DNA of 64,000 nt, taken from contig CDRNVI010000083.1 in NCBI GenBank assembly GCA_977017575.1, positions 372,001-436,000 on the forward strand, in the 5' to 3' direction. Below the pieces are notes generated by a model. That model was not told the origin of the DNA, made no database searches, and was given only the letters and a program-made list of their open reading frames with translations. Shown here in pieces: positions 51,295 to 61,431 of the stretch. Origin of the DNA: Paramoeba atlantica. Taxonomy: Eukaryota > Discosea. A program made the position numbers and the translations under genes. Position 1 is the first letter of the stretch, and each line of letters starts with the position of its first letter.

Positions 51295-54261
51295 GTTAAA
51301 TAAGCATTTACAGGCAGCTCTCCTTACCCACGGAGGCAAGAACACAGACCCACTCGAATCCCTTACGAAGCTCGCTAATCATCTCCTCGCAGGAAAAGCA
51401 CCAAAGGAAGTACAGAGTCACTTTGCGGGAGCCCGACTGTGTGCCCTAGAGAAAGGTGAAAACGACGTTCGCCCAATTGCCGCCGGGGAAACTTTGCGAC
51501 GGTTAGTGAGCAAGGCTGCATGCAACGCAGTCAGGTCCAAGGCTAGAACTCTTTTTGCAGGACGGCAATTTGGTGTGGCTACCCCAGCTGGGAATGAACG
51601 CATTATCCACATGTGCCGCTTGGCCATCTCATCAAACATGGACTGCTCCAACTTTGTACTCTGCAAAGTTGACCTACGGAACGCTTTCAACAACGTGAGC
51701 AGGACTTGTTTTCTTCCTCTAGTCCAAGAGCACTTCCCAGAGCTATTCCCATGGATAAGCTGGTGTTACTCGAACCCCAGCTCGCTCACCTATGGACTCC
51801 GATCACTTTCTTCTGAAGAGGGAGTGCAACAGGGCGACCATTTAGGACCGCTACTCTTCTCGCTAGTGTCCTTAGCGCTCGCAGAAGCAATTGCTCTTCA
51901 GGCTAACCTCTTTGCCCAGTTATGGTACCTCGATGACGGCGTCCTCATTGGACAAGCGCAAGACGTTAGGAACGCCCTCGACACGATTGCCCGAGTAGGT
52001 CCACAATGGGGTTTACATCTTAACATGCCTAAATGTGAGATCGTTACACCCCCGGCATCGGCACACCACGCCTCCGAATTTCCAGATATCCCCTCCAATA
52101 AGATCAATGTCCACGGCAATTTCGACATCCTTGGGAGCCCGGTGGGATCGCCAGAACATTGCTCAGAGTACCTCGAGACACATGCCATAGGCCCCGCGGA
52201 GGACACGCTTGACGCGATAGCCACCATCCGGGACCCACAGGTCGCACTTGCCCTTATCAGACAGTGTGCTGGGTTTTGCAAGATTGTGTACGCTCTGAGA
52301 AGTACACCGCCCCAAGCCATAACCCATCTATGCACCCGACTCGACGGCTTTCTTATGACTGCTACCGAAGCAATAATTTGCCCCCTGGATCGCCACGCGC
52401 GATCTCAGGTACAGCGTTTGAAGCGGCACGGCGGTTTTGGATTAAGGTCCGCAGCGTTGCACGCCACGGCCGCCTACGTATCTTCCGTCGCTTTCTGTGC
52501 GGCCAGAGACTCATGGAACCCCACTGACGCAGATGGATTCGCGGAAGCTGTCAGGGATATCAGCAAGAAGGCCGGAATATCTTTACTTGACTCGCGAGGC
52601 CGTATCCTCACAGCGCCGAACGCCCCTTGCGAAAAAGCAGTTGGCAGCCCTTTCTCCCATAGAAAGAGGAAACGCCCCCTAGGTGTCATCGATCAGCCTC
52701 CCTCGGAGATCTGCCTACCCCTGCGCATAACTTCCCGCACCATGCATACACCTGAGGAAATACACTTTTCTACACCGCTGTACGCCTCGGAGGATTGTGC
52801 TGATACGACCCCCCCGCAATGGTTGAAAGGGAAGATCCCTCGCCAGCGAGACATCAGCTACGCGATCGCGGCCCACGATTTCTCCCAATCATACGAAATG
52901 TCAGATGTGCGGACACGAGCACGATGGATATCTCAGTGCGGTAAAGGGGCAAGCAGCTGGGCTTTTGTAACCCCGTCTAAGGACATGGGGTATTCCTTTA
53001 CCCCTACAGCATTTCGAACCTTGGCCCGTTGGTGGTTAGGGATCGATGTTTACCCTGAAGAAGGGAAGTGTCCTATGCCGAAATGCCCTCTTCCACTCGA
53101 CACAAAAGGGGACCACGCATTGTCTTGCAAGCACGACAACGGAATTATCGCGAGGCACAATGCCGTGGCAGATCAGTTCACGGACCTTTGCAGCAGAGCC
53201 AAACTGGCCCCACAACGGGAGAAAAGTCTTGGCAACAGAGGCCCAGGGGGGGCCCTCACCAGACCTGGCGACGTATACCTGCTCAGTCTTTTCTTGGGGA
53301 ATCCCATCGTGCTTGACTTCGCGGTCACCCATGCTCAGCAACTAAAATATACGGACAAAGTCCGGAACGCTAGCTGGGTAACCGCGGGGTCGTTTGCCGA
53401 GCATTATTCCTCCATGGAGAAGGGCAGGCAGCGCCGGGAAGCCGTTGACGCCGGGTGTGACTTTACGGCCATGGTGGTCGAAAGCTATGGCGCCTGGAGC
53501 CCCAGTGCTTCAGCAGTGATCCGCAAAGTTGGGGAACGTCTCTCACATGCCTCGTGTGGGTTATTGACAGAAGGGGAAGCCACGAGCAGAATCTTTACGG
53601 AGCTGAACGTCACCCTCATGCGCCTTCAGGCGCGCATGATGGTTACTCGTTTACTTCCTGAGGATCCTCTCTCTCCTACGGAGGTGTAAACGTTCGTAAA
53701 CGTCGACCGCGCCCCTTTTGGCACGGGAACACGTTTGCGCCCATGAAGAGCTGGTCGGGATGCTGGTCGAGTCGACAGAGTCTATACTCACGCCTAGCCC
53801 GCGAGGGCTAGGTACCCCAAGTGAGGTAGTACACGGGTAGTGAATCTCCTCCCCGTCGGCCAGCATCCTGTTTCGCGACCGTGTCGCTGTCGACACAGGC
53901 CCGCGCCTGCGCCCTCCCACATAACAAGGGAAGGGTTCACAAGTCAGGCCGTGGAGAGGTCGAAAGACCCGGTCCGGAACGCGCGAATGGATTGGGTCTG
54001 GATTGCTTGTTTTTATTTTTACTGTGTCTTGTTTGTCGTATATACTTAGGGGAGATTGAATTGCTAGTTTTGGGCTGAGAAAAAAGAAAAAGAAAATATA
54101 CTTCTGTGGAAATAAAAAGAATTGCTAATTTGATTGCTTGTTTTAAATTCATATACCCCCCTAATGGACCTACTATGTACTTGGTTCGTCTACTGGGTCA
54201 AAATATAGAGGCAATGCCGCGTTTCATACTTCTCCCCCCTTATTAAAAAAAAAAAAAAAAA
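51295..54261 (+). mobile_element. group 2 copy 2e, 5'-truncated
   Basis: Coding part 51302-53689, structured 3' UTR, and A tail 54245-54261, directly followed by the SL of 2f. Confidence 0.85.
51302..53689 (+). pseudogene. 2e RT/REL protein, 5'-truncated, otherwise open (796 codons)
   Basis: Begins at KHLQAALLTHGG, inside RT, and keeps NDVRPIAAGETLRRL, LRNAFNNVSR (motif A), GVQQGDHLGPLLF (motif B, with H for the usual P) and YLDD (LWYLDDGVLIG). The C-terminal finger CPMPKC...GDHALSCKHDNG and RPGDVYLL...VLDFAVTHAQQ follow. The N-terminal C2H2 region is missing. No stop within. The family is separate from 2d and 2f. Confidence 0.85.
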
Positions 54262-54299
54262 AACTTTAACGATAAAGATACAGTTTCTGTACCTTGTTG
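54262..54299 (+). other. full-length spliced-leader sequence
   Basis: 38 nt beginning AACTTTAACG and ending CTGTACCTTGTTG. It is the only copy here that may keep the first AA, although these two bases cannot be told apart from the A tail of 2e that precedes it. Confidence 0.9.
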
Positions 54300-54345
54300 A
54301 ATTATTTTCCTTATTTCACTTTTCTCCAGGTACGCGGTTCCTTCT

Positions 54346-57300
54346 ATGACCAGCCAGAAAAACCTGGGTCTCACGTTGTCACACGACGAACGTTTCGATG
54401 AAGAAGCGCTACCCATGGAATATTACTCCTTTGCCCAGGAAGAGAAATCTCATAACGCTGGAGACTGGGACCAATTCGCCGGGAACGCGCATTTGATTTC
54501 TGGCAGAAGCACGTATAATGAACTCCTTTACACCACCCCTATTCCCGAGAATGTGCCCGAATACTGGACAAGACGAGCTATCATGATAGACGGAGAGAAA
54601 CCCACGCCAGACACGGGGAAGGTAACAGACAATGAGGAGACAAATCACTCCCTCGTCATACGAACAAACATGACACAGCCTCAAGCGAATCCTGACACCA
54701 ACGCTTCACCTGCAACCAAGACTCCGAAACGCAAAACACCGAATTCCACTCCACAATACACCATACAACGTGAATGCCCAGCGGCAGGTTGCACCTGGAA
54801 GACTCCCCCACACGGAGGGCAATGGCAAGCGTTCTACAATCATGTAGCTCACCGACATGGTAAAAATATTTCGACTGATTGGTGGGAAAAGGAAGGTAGA
54901 TTCCTTTGCAAGGATTGCATCCGGCATTACGACAAAAGCAAACAGATCTCTCACCTTAAGCACTGTAAAGGACGAAACCAACCCGTTCGATCACTAACGC
55001 CGCCCATGCCGACGTCTTTTTCGGAGAAAATAAATGAAGAGCATCCAGCTGATCCACTTCCACTTCTTAGCTCAGTTTGTTCACTTCCTTTAAGCACCTG
55101 TAAGGACGTCCCCCATTGCTGCAGATTCTTGTGGGCCAGAATTTTGAGTGAAGCATTAACATCCGCTGTCAAAGAAAACACAGTGCAGGCCTGGACCCTC
55201 CTCGCGATGCTTCCGAAGTGCGTTCTCCCGGCCCCTTACCGTGGCGGTCGTAAAGGGCACACATCGTACTCCACATACGTGGAAAAACGCATGGAGCTCT
55301 GGCTCGGTGGAGACTACCTTCTCCTCTGGGACCAAGCCCTGAAGGATGGCGAGAGAAAACGCTTGAAGTCCAGGAACCCAGAAAGTGACGAAGATAGAGC
55401 GGCAATAAGAGCAGAGCTCTTGGTGCGTCAGGGGGAATTCTCTAGAGGAATGGCCGCCCTATCTGCAGCTCCCATGGCCCCGGACAACGAGGAGACCCTT
55501 GCCAAGCTGTTGGAAAAACACCCAGAGCCCCACGAAAATCCCCTCGAGGAAGATCTACCGCCGATTAAGGGTGCCCCTCTACAGTTGCAAGAAGCAGAGG
55601 TCAGGAATGCGGTTCAAAGCTTTCACAGGGGGTCTTCCGCCGGTACAATGGGCCTCCGTCCTGAGCATCTCCAGTCGGCTATTTTGGAACACGAGGACAA
55701 AAACGTAAGTCCTCTCTCAGCTCTCACACGCCTCGTGAACCACTTACTCGAGGGAAAGGCGCCGCCTGAAGTTCAGCAGTCCTATGCAGGAGCTAGACTT
55801 TGCGCTCTGGAGAAAGGCGAAGACGACGTACGGCCCATTGCGGCGGGCGAAACCCTAAGGCGCCTAGTAAGCAAGGCAGCATGCCGCGCCGTAAAGGAGA
55901 AGGCGGGAACGTTATTCCGTGGACGCCAATACGGTGTTGCCGCATCTGCGGGGTCCGAACGAGTGATTTATCTCTGTCGGAAAACTATGCTCAACAACAT
56001 GGGGAGCGACAAGCTGGTTTTCTGCAAGGTTGATCTGCGAAACGCTTTTAACAACGTCAGCAGACCCGTCTTCGCTCTTCTCACGCGCCTACATTTTCCG
56101 GAACTTTCGCCCTGGGTAGAATGGTGCTACTCAAGTCCGAGTTGCCTCACGTATGGAAACAATTTCATCCCTTCAGCCGAAGGCGTGCAACAAGGTGATC
56201 CTTTAGGCCCACTTTTATTCTCTCTAGTGCTTTCTGAGGTGACGGAAGAGATAGCATCCCGATCAAACCTTGACTCGCAACTGTGGTACCTCGACGATGG
56301 GGTTCTTATGGGAGAGGCTGTGGAGGTCAGAAAGGCGGTGGACGTTTTTTCGGAAGTTGGCCCCCGGTGCGGACTTTTCTTGAATCCTGCGAAAAGTGAA
56401 ATCATAACGCCACCTGCCTCGGCTCATCTCACAACGCTTTTTCCCGAGATCCCAAAGGCGAAAATCCGGCACGACGGGAACTTCGATATCCTTGGGAGCC
56501 CGATCGGGTCGGACGAGCACTGCGCGGAGTTCCTGATGCAGCACGCCATCGACCCAGCACGTGAGACCCTAGCCGCCATAGGTTTAATAGGAGACCCCCA
56601 AGTGGCCAGTGCTCTAATCCGTCAATGCACGGGGTTCTGTCAGATGGTATACGCCCTCCGAACTACACCCCCACAGGCCCTTACCCATCTTTGCTTTTTA
56701 CTAGACGACTCTGTCATGACGGCTGTAGAGTGGGCACTTTTTCCCCTGGACCCCCCCGCACGTGATCAAATACTACGCAGGAAGCGCCACGGAGGCTTCG
56801 GTCTCAGATCGTCGACACTGCACGCAACGGCGGGATACGTTTCATCTGTCGCTCATGCCGCCGACATGGACGACTGGGGCCCCTTGGAAGCTCAAGGATT
56901 TACTACCTCCGTGCAAGACGTAAACGATAAAGCAGGCGCAGCGCTTGTGGACCCATGCACAGGACGCACTCCCAAACAAAACAATCCTCGCACAGATTCT
57001 GATCTACGTCATAGCTTGTCCTCGCAAACAAAACGCCCTCGGCGGACGCAGAATAAAAAGGGATCAGAGAAGACGGCCGAACCGGAGATGATTATCCCTA
57101 GACAGCAACAGCTCAGCCAAGTCATTTCCCAGCAAGAATTTAACACTGCATACGAGAAGGCTGACCCCCGCACACGTGCAAGATGGATATCAGAGTCCGG
57201 AAAAGGTGCCGGGAGCTGGGCTTTCGTGACTCCTTCGCGGACCAAGGGATACGCTTTCACTCCCACAGAGTTCCGTACCTTATCCCGCTGGTGGTTGGGC

Positions 57301-57948
57301 ATGGATGTCTATCCAGAGGATCGACCTTGTCCAGCAAAAGGATGTGACTTACCACTCCTAAAAAATGGGGAACACGCTCTGATGTGTAAGAACGGGCACG
57401 GCCTCATCACCCGCCACAATGCGGTCTGCCAACAGTTCACCTCCTTCTGCAGCAAGGCCAATATGGCTCCGCAAAGGGAAAAAAGTCTCGGAAATCGGGG
57501 ACCTGGAGGAGGTCTCACCAGACCAGGCGATGTTTTTCTTCCCAACTATGAACTGGGAGGTGGCATGGTTCTAGACTTCGCAGTCACCCACGCACAGCAA
57601 TTGAAGTATTTGGACTCAGTCCGTAATGCTAGCTGGGTGGCTGCGGGGTCTTTTGCTGAACACTTCTCTGAAACGAAAGGGAAGCAGCGCCAGGAAGCGG
57701 AAGCAGCTCAGTTACTGTTCACAGCGATGATTGTTGAGTCCTTCGGCTCATGGAGCAGAAGTGCCTTGACGGTCCTGTGGAAGGTGGGAGCGTTACGTGC
57801 CAACGCGTCGAACGGTCTTTTAACAGACACTCAGGCACGAAACATCCTTTTGAAAGAGCTTAATGTCACGTTGATGCGTTCCCAGGCTCGGATGATGGTC
57901 TCCAGGATAGTTGTCAGTGACCCTAACGCCCCCCTTGAAGGCGCTTAG
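54346..57948 (+). CDS. 2f C2H2-RT-REL protein, 1200 aa, intact
   Basis: Start ATG is the first after the SL. An acidic N-terminus of about 140 residues is followed by two fingers, CPAAGC...H...H and CKDC...H...C (about 144-205). RT follows with DDVRPIAAGETLRRL (near 493), LRNAFNNVSR (motif A), GVQQGDPLGPLLF (motif B) and YLDD (LWYLDDGVLMG, near 645). The C-terminal finger is CPAKGC...GEHALMCKNGHG (near 994) and the nuclease core is RPGDVFLP...VLDFAVTH (near 1059-1080). This order matches early-branching REL LINEs (CRE clade); the clade call is from motif order alone. It is the best candidate for an active element in the window. Confidence 0.9.
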   Translation: MTSQKNLGLTLSHDERFDEEALPMEYYSFAQEEKSHNAGDWDQFAGNAHLISGRSTYNELLYTTPIPENVPEYWTRRAIMIDGEKPTPDTGKVTDNEETNHSLVIRTNMTQPQANPDTNASPATKTPKRKTPNSTPQYTIQRECPAAGCTWKTPPHGGQWQAFYNHVAHRHGKNISTDWWEKEGRFLCKDCIRHYDKSKQISHLKHCKGRNQPVRSLTPPMPTSFSEKINEEHPADPLPLLSSVCSLPLSTCKDVPHCCRFLWARILSEALTSAVKENTVQAWTLLAMLPKCVLPAPYRGGRKGHTSYSTYVEKRMELWLGGDYLLLWDQALKDGERKRLKSRNPESDEDRAAIRAELLVRQGEFSRGMAALSAAPMAPDNEETLAKLLEKHPEPHENPLEEDLPPIKGAPLQLQEAEVRNAVQSFHRGSSAGTMGLRPEHLQSAILEHEDKNVSPLSALTRLVNHLLEGKAPPEVQQSYAGARLCALEKGEDDVRPIAAGETLRRLVSKAACRAVKEKAGTLFRGRQYGVAASAGSERVIYLCRKTMLNNMGSDKLVFCKVDLRNAFNNVSRPVFALLTRLHFPELSPWVEWCYSSPSCLTYGNNFIPSAEGVQQGDPLGPLLFSLVLSEVTEEIASRSNLDSQLWYLDDGVLMGEAVEVRKAVDVFSEVGPRCGLFLNPAKSEIITPPASAHLTTLFPEIPKAKIRHDGNFDILGSPIGSDEHCAEFLMQHAIDPARETLAAIGLIGDPQVASALIRQCTGFCQMVYALRTTPPQALTHLCFLLDDSVMTAVEWALFPLDPPARDQILRRKRHGGFGLRSSTLHATAGYVSSVAHAADMDDWGPLEAQGFTTSVQDVNDKAGAALVDPCTGRTPKQNNPRTDSDLRHSLSSQTKRPRRTQNKKGSEKTAEPEMIIPRQQQLSQVISQQEFNTAYEKADPRTRARWISESGKGAGSWAFVTPSRTKGYAFTPTEFRTLSRWWLGMDVYPEDRPCPAKGCDLPLLKNGEHALMCKNGHGLITRHNAVCQQFTSFCSKANMAPQREKSLGNRGPGGGLTRPGDVFLPNYELGGGMVLDFAVTHAQQLKYLDSVRNASWVAAGSFAEHFSETKGKQRQEAEAAQLLFTAMIVESFGSWSRSALTVLWKVGALRANASNGLLTDTQARNILLKELNVTLMRSQARMMVSRIVVSDPNAPLEGA

Positions 57949-58225
57949 GGGCATGGCGAAGACGCCATGCGCAGGGCCACATTCCTCTGGCCCGGATGCT
58001 GGTCGAGTCGACAGAGTCTATGCTCACGCCTAGTCCGTCAGGTCTAGGTACCCCAAGTGAGGTAGTACACGGGTAGTGAATCTCCTCCCCGTCGGCCAGC
58101 ATCCTGTTTCTCGACCGTGTCGCTGTCGACACAGGCCCGCGCCTGCGCCCTCCCGTATAACAAGGGAAGGGTCCACAAGTCAGGCCGTGGAGAGGTCGAA
58201 AGACCCGGTCCGGAACGCGCGAATG
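57949..58225 (+). other. group 2 structured 3' UTR
   Basis: Contains CCTAGTCC-GTCA-GGTCTAGG within an outer CTCAC/GTGAG stem, and a GGTC-GAAA-GACC hairpin near 58193-58204. Related sequences are at 53776-53830, 16084-16120, 18120-18150, 19245-19270 and 20365-20395. Confidence 0.7.
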
Positions 58226-58992
58226 GTTGAGGAGCCGCCTGCAGGCCGGGTGAGGCGAAGCTGAGGGAGACTTTACCCCCCCTGAAAAGTTGAAAAGTTG
58301 GGTAGGGGAAAGCAGGAAAGTAGGGAGTAAGGTGGGAAAAGTATGCCAAGAGGTGAGAAAGAGGAGAAAGAGAGAGAAAAATTTTCTTTATTTGCATAAA
58401 AACAATATAAAATTGCTAAAAGAAATCCACACCGAGGGGCCGCGCAGGACATAAAAGAAAATAACTATAAAGATGAAATAATAATTTATTTTCACATGAG
58501 TTCACCTATTCATATCATATACATGAAAAGCAAATTGAAACGTATGTAGCTTCTACATCATCTTGACAAAATAGGCCTTTCAAAACAAACAATATAAATT
58601 TATAATATATCACTATGTTAGCGGGTTGCACCCGCCAAACCCGGCGGCTACCTGCCCCTAAGATTCCACAACGGCTACCTACCCCTAAAAGATTCTACAA
58701 GTAAGTAATCAGTAAATATGTAAATTTTCAGAATACATATTGTAGTTTTTATACATGATTCAATTACAACCCCCTTTCGGGGAAAAGAACAGTGAAAATT
58801 ATAACCCCCTTCCGGGGCATTTGACCCGATATTAGCCCCTCGGTTAAATTTCCATGCGTAGACTTCTATTAGTTCCGCGCGGTTGGACTGAAAGGTTAAA
58901 TGTTCAGGAGAAAATTGTAAATCCTTTAACTGGGCAAATTCTCCCAGTGTTGGTTGGTTGGTTGGTTGGTTTCCAACTGGCAAACGACGCGA
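58226..58992. other. non-coding AT-rich spacer with short hairpin repeats
   Basis: No supported gene. It has a CGGCTACCTRCCCCTAA motif twice (58646 and 58672), two hairpin units CCCCCTTTCGGGG and CCCCCTTCCGGGG (58770 and 58806), the AGCCCCTCGG block shared with 50850, and a (TTGG)n run at about 58952-58970. Confidence 0.6.
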
Positions 58993-59636
58993 ACCTTTCT
59001 TTTGTTAAGACCCTTTCTTTTGTTAAGACCCTTTCTTTTGTTAAGACCCTTTCTTTTGTTAAGACCCTTTCTTTTGTTAAGACCCTTTCTTTTGTTAAGA
59101 CCCTTTCTTTTGTTAAGACCCTTTCTTTTGTTAAGACCCTTTCTTTTGTTAAGACCCTTTCTTTTGTTAAGACCCTTTCTTTTGTTAAGACCCTTTCTTT
59201 TGTTAAGACCCTTTCTTTTGTTAAGACCCTTTCTTTTGTTAAGACCCTTTCTTTTGTTAACACCCTTTCTTTTGTTAAGACCCTTTCTTTTGTTAAGACC
59301 CTTTCTTTTGTTAAGACCCTTTCTTTTGTTAACACCCTTTCTTTTGTTAAGACCCTTTCTTTTGTTAACACCCTTTCTTTTGTTAAGACCCTTTCTTTTG
59401 TTAAGACCCTTTCTTTTGTTGAGACCCTTTCTTTTGTTAAGACCCTTTCTTTTGTTAAGACCCTTTCTTTTGTTAAGACCCTTTCTTTTGTTAAGACCCT
59501 TTCTTTTGTTAACACCCTTTCTTTTGTTAAGACCCTTTCTTTTGTTAACACCCTTTCTTTTGTTAAGACCCTTTCTTTTGTTAAGACCCTTTCTTTTGTT
59601 AAGACCCTTTCTTTTGAAAGGGTCTTAGCAAAAGCC
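58993..59636 (+). repeat. R2 satellite, about 35 units of 18 bp
   Basis: Unit ACCCTTTCTTTTGTTAAG with a recurring G-to-C variant (TTAACACC) in several units. At 59615 the array flips: CCCTTTCTTTTG runs into AAAGGGTCTTAGCAAAAG, a single unit in reverse orientation. Long open frames (LSFVKT, LLLRPF, TKERVL) are period effects. Confidence 0.95.
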
Positions 59637-60150
59637 AACAAGGTACAACAAGGTACAGTCTTCATATCACACATATTCATCATTTTGCACGTGCCTCCTT
59701 CTAAAAAAAAGCAAACCTTCTTTCTAAAACAAAGCAACTTCAAAACATTGCCTTTCCCTCATCCTCCGCTGCTAGATAGCGGTGTAATTGGGATAACAGA
59801 GTTGAACCGTTCAATTCTTGAAGCAAAAGAGCAAAATCCTCTAAAATGGACTGTCTGGAGAGTTGACAACGATCTACTAGAGCACCTAGAAGGTTCTTTG
59901 TGTTACTATGCAACGCTCCTCCGGACAATAAAGCCAGGCACTGGAATTTCTCTTTGGCTATCAACCCTGACGAAACGTAACGCTCAAGTTTTTTGTTGGT
60001 CGCTTCCCTCATCATTTTGCACGGTTGTTTGTTCACGTGTGCCTGAGACAATTCCTGGATCACAGTCAAATCGTAGAACACTGTGCCGTCCGCCCAATAA
60101 ACTGCTAGATCCGGCCCTGATCGGTGGATGTTACCATGGCAGCTGCGCTG
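59637..60150 (-). mobile_element. HG element, 3' part
   Basis: 3' portion of a group 1 REL LINE split by the SINE at the 15-bp duplication ATGGCAGCTGCGCTG (60136-60150 and 61432-61446). Its 3' UTR ends with GTACCTTGTTG twice in a row (59653-59633 on minus), the last 11 nt of the SL. Confidence 0.8.
59740..60150 (-). pseudogene. HG nuclease C-terminus
   Basis: Reads QRSCHGNIHRSGPDLAVYWADGTVFYDLTVIQELSQ... to the stop at 59740. It continues the frame HQRSCH at 61432. The core Asp residues (PD, YD) are present. Confidence 0.8.
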
Positions 60151-60172
60151 CGTCAGAGCATTCGACTTTTGT

Positions 60173-60938
60173 ACCAACGGATCTGATATACACGGATATT
60201 TTCTTGCGGAGGAAGAAAACCTGGAAAACTTTCTTCTGCACGATGGCCGAACAGACCTTTATAGCTCAAATGTAGTTTCGACGCCCCGGTCCGATTCGCG
60301 GATCGTGTTACGGTTCCTTCGGAGATGTTCAAGGCGGTTTGTTTATCGAATGTCCACGCCACTGTGCATTTGGTTCCTTTTTTTATTGAAGAACAATTTT
60401 TTTTTTCTTTCTTGTTGTAGTATACAATGGCAGTATACAATGTTGCTGTATACTCAAAATAATAGTTTCACGTGTTTTCCGTTCCTTTATTTATTCACAT
60501 GTTACTCAAAAAAGCAAAACAGTAATAGCCGAATGCTGAAAGCAGCGAAAAAGTGACGACTCAAAGCAGCGAAACGGTGATAACCCAAAGCAGCGAAACA
60601 GTAACAACCAAGAGCTGAAAGCTGCGGAACAATAATCACCAAGCAGCAAAACAAAAATAACCTAAGGCTGAAACCTAACCAAGCAGCGAAACAGTAATCA
60701 CCAAAGGCTGAAAGCAACGAAACATTATTAATCACCAAAGGCTGAAAGCAACGAAACATTATTAACGAAATGTTAAAAGCAGCGAAAATGTAATATTCAG
60801 AGGAGTGTTTAAAGACGGAGTCCTCCTACCCATTTCTCGGTTTCTATATATTGGCGCAATTGAGAGACGACTGCATAGGCTGAATATTTTTCCAGTTCAA
60901 GTTGAAAAGCTTCTCGTACAATCTTGTAATCAACATCA
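60173..60938 (-). mobile_element. 5'-truncated E-like copy plus B piece, 8-bp target duplication
   Basis: Flanked by ACTTTTGT (60165-60172 and 60939-60946). In sense order: the E-like C-terminus (60938-60809, ends VGGLRL then stop), a 3' UTR with roughly 25-bp degenerate repeats (CAAAGGCTGAAAGCAACGAAAC), an A-rich run near 60397-60410, then a B-family sense fragment (60394-60173) coding KKGTKCTVAWTFDKQ...ENIRVYQIRW. The fragment lies between the A run and the 3' duplication. Confidence 0.8.
60500..60790. repeat. degenerate 20-25 bp repeats in E-like 3' UTR
   Basis: Repeats of AAAGCAGCGAAACAGTAA and CCAAAGGCTGAAAGCAACG, with two perfect neighbours near 60705-60760. Repeated in the second copy at 63008-63298. 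Confidence 0.75.
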
Positions 60939-61431
60939 ACTTTTGTCGAATGATGGGGCGTAGCGACCCCAGCTTCCCTAGCTAACTCACCCGGCGTCGC
61001 ACAACAAGACGCTACATACCTAGGGTGGGTACGATCAAGGTCCCGCGGATGACACTACCCGGTGCCAACAAAACAAGGCACAAAATAACTAGGGTAACGG
61101 TCACCCAGACATCGCAGCGTGAGAATGACACCGCCCGGTACCGGATATAACAAGGTACTAAGAAACTAGGGTGGGTGTCATTCAGCATAATCTTTGGAGT
61201 GTGTTGTGTTTTTCACTTCAAAAGAAGTGTTTTTTCATAAAGAATATTTTCTTGTAGTATATAAAAGGGGATAAAAAAAAGATAAGCTGGCTGCTCGCGC
61301 TCGATCTGGTCAGATCTTCGGATTTGACTTGCGTGCTGCGTGGCACAGCTCCTAGCAAGCGATAAGGGGAGGCTTGTTCTAGGGAGGTAACATCTCCTCG
61401 GAGATATATTGCCTAATTCATCATCATCATC

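Larger units (their letters stand above)
54262..58225 (+). mobile_element. group 2 copy 2f: complete SL-headed element
   Basis: SL 54262-54299, 46-bp leader with a pyrimidine tract ending CTCCAG, intact ORF, and a 3' UTR with the hairpin CTCACGCC...GGTACCCCAAGTGAG (58022-58062). Its 3' end is cut at about 58225 (GCGCGAATGG) compared with 2e, with no A tail. Apart from the 3' tip it looks whole. Confidence 0.85.
60151..61431 (+). mobile_element. SINE-like element, second copy, carrying a 766-bp insertion
   Basis: Plus-strand SINE flanked by the 15-bp duplication and ending in (TCA)n. It starts CGTCAGAGCATTCGAC and is broken at the loop of its first hairpin by 60173-60938. After the break come stems GCGTC/GACGC (60994-61012), GTGCC/GGCAC (61062-61081) and GTACC/GGTAC (61138-61158), then CTAGGGTGGGTGTCATTC. 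The 3' body (61190-61431) is unrelated or strongly diverged from the copy at 15308-15854 apart from its first 40 or so bases. A TATAAAAGGGG motif lies near 61259. Confidence 0.75.
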
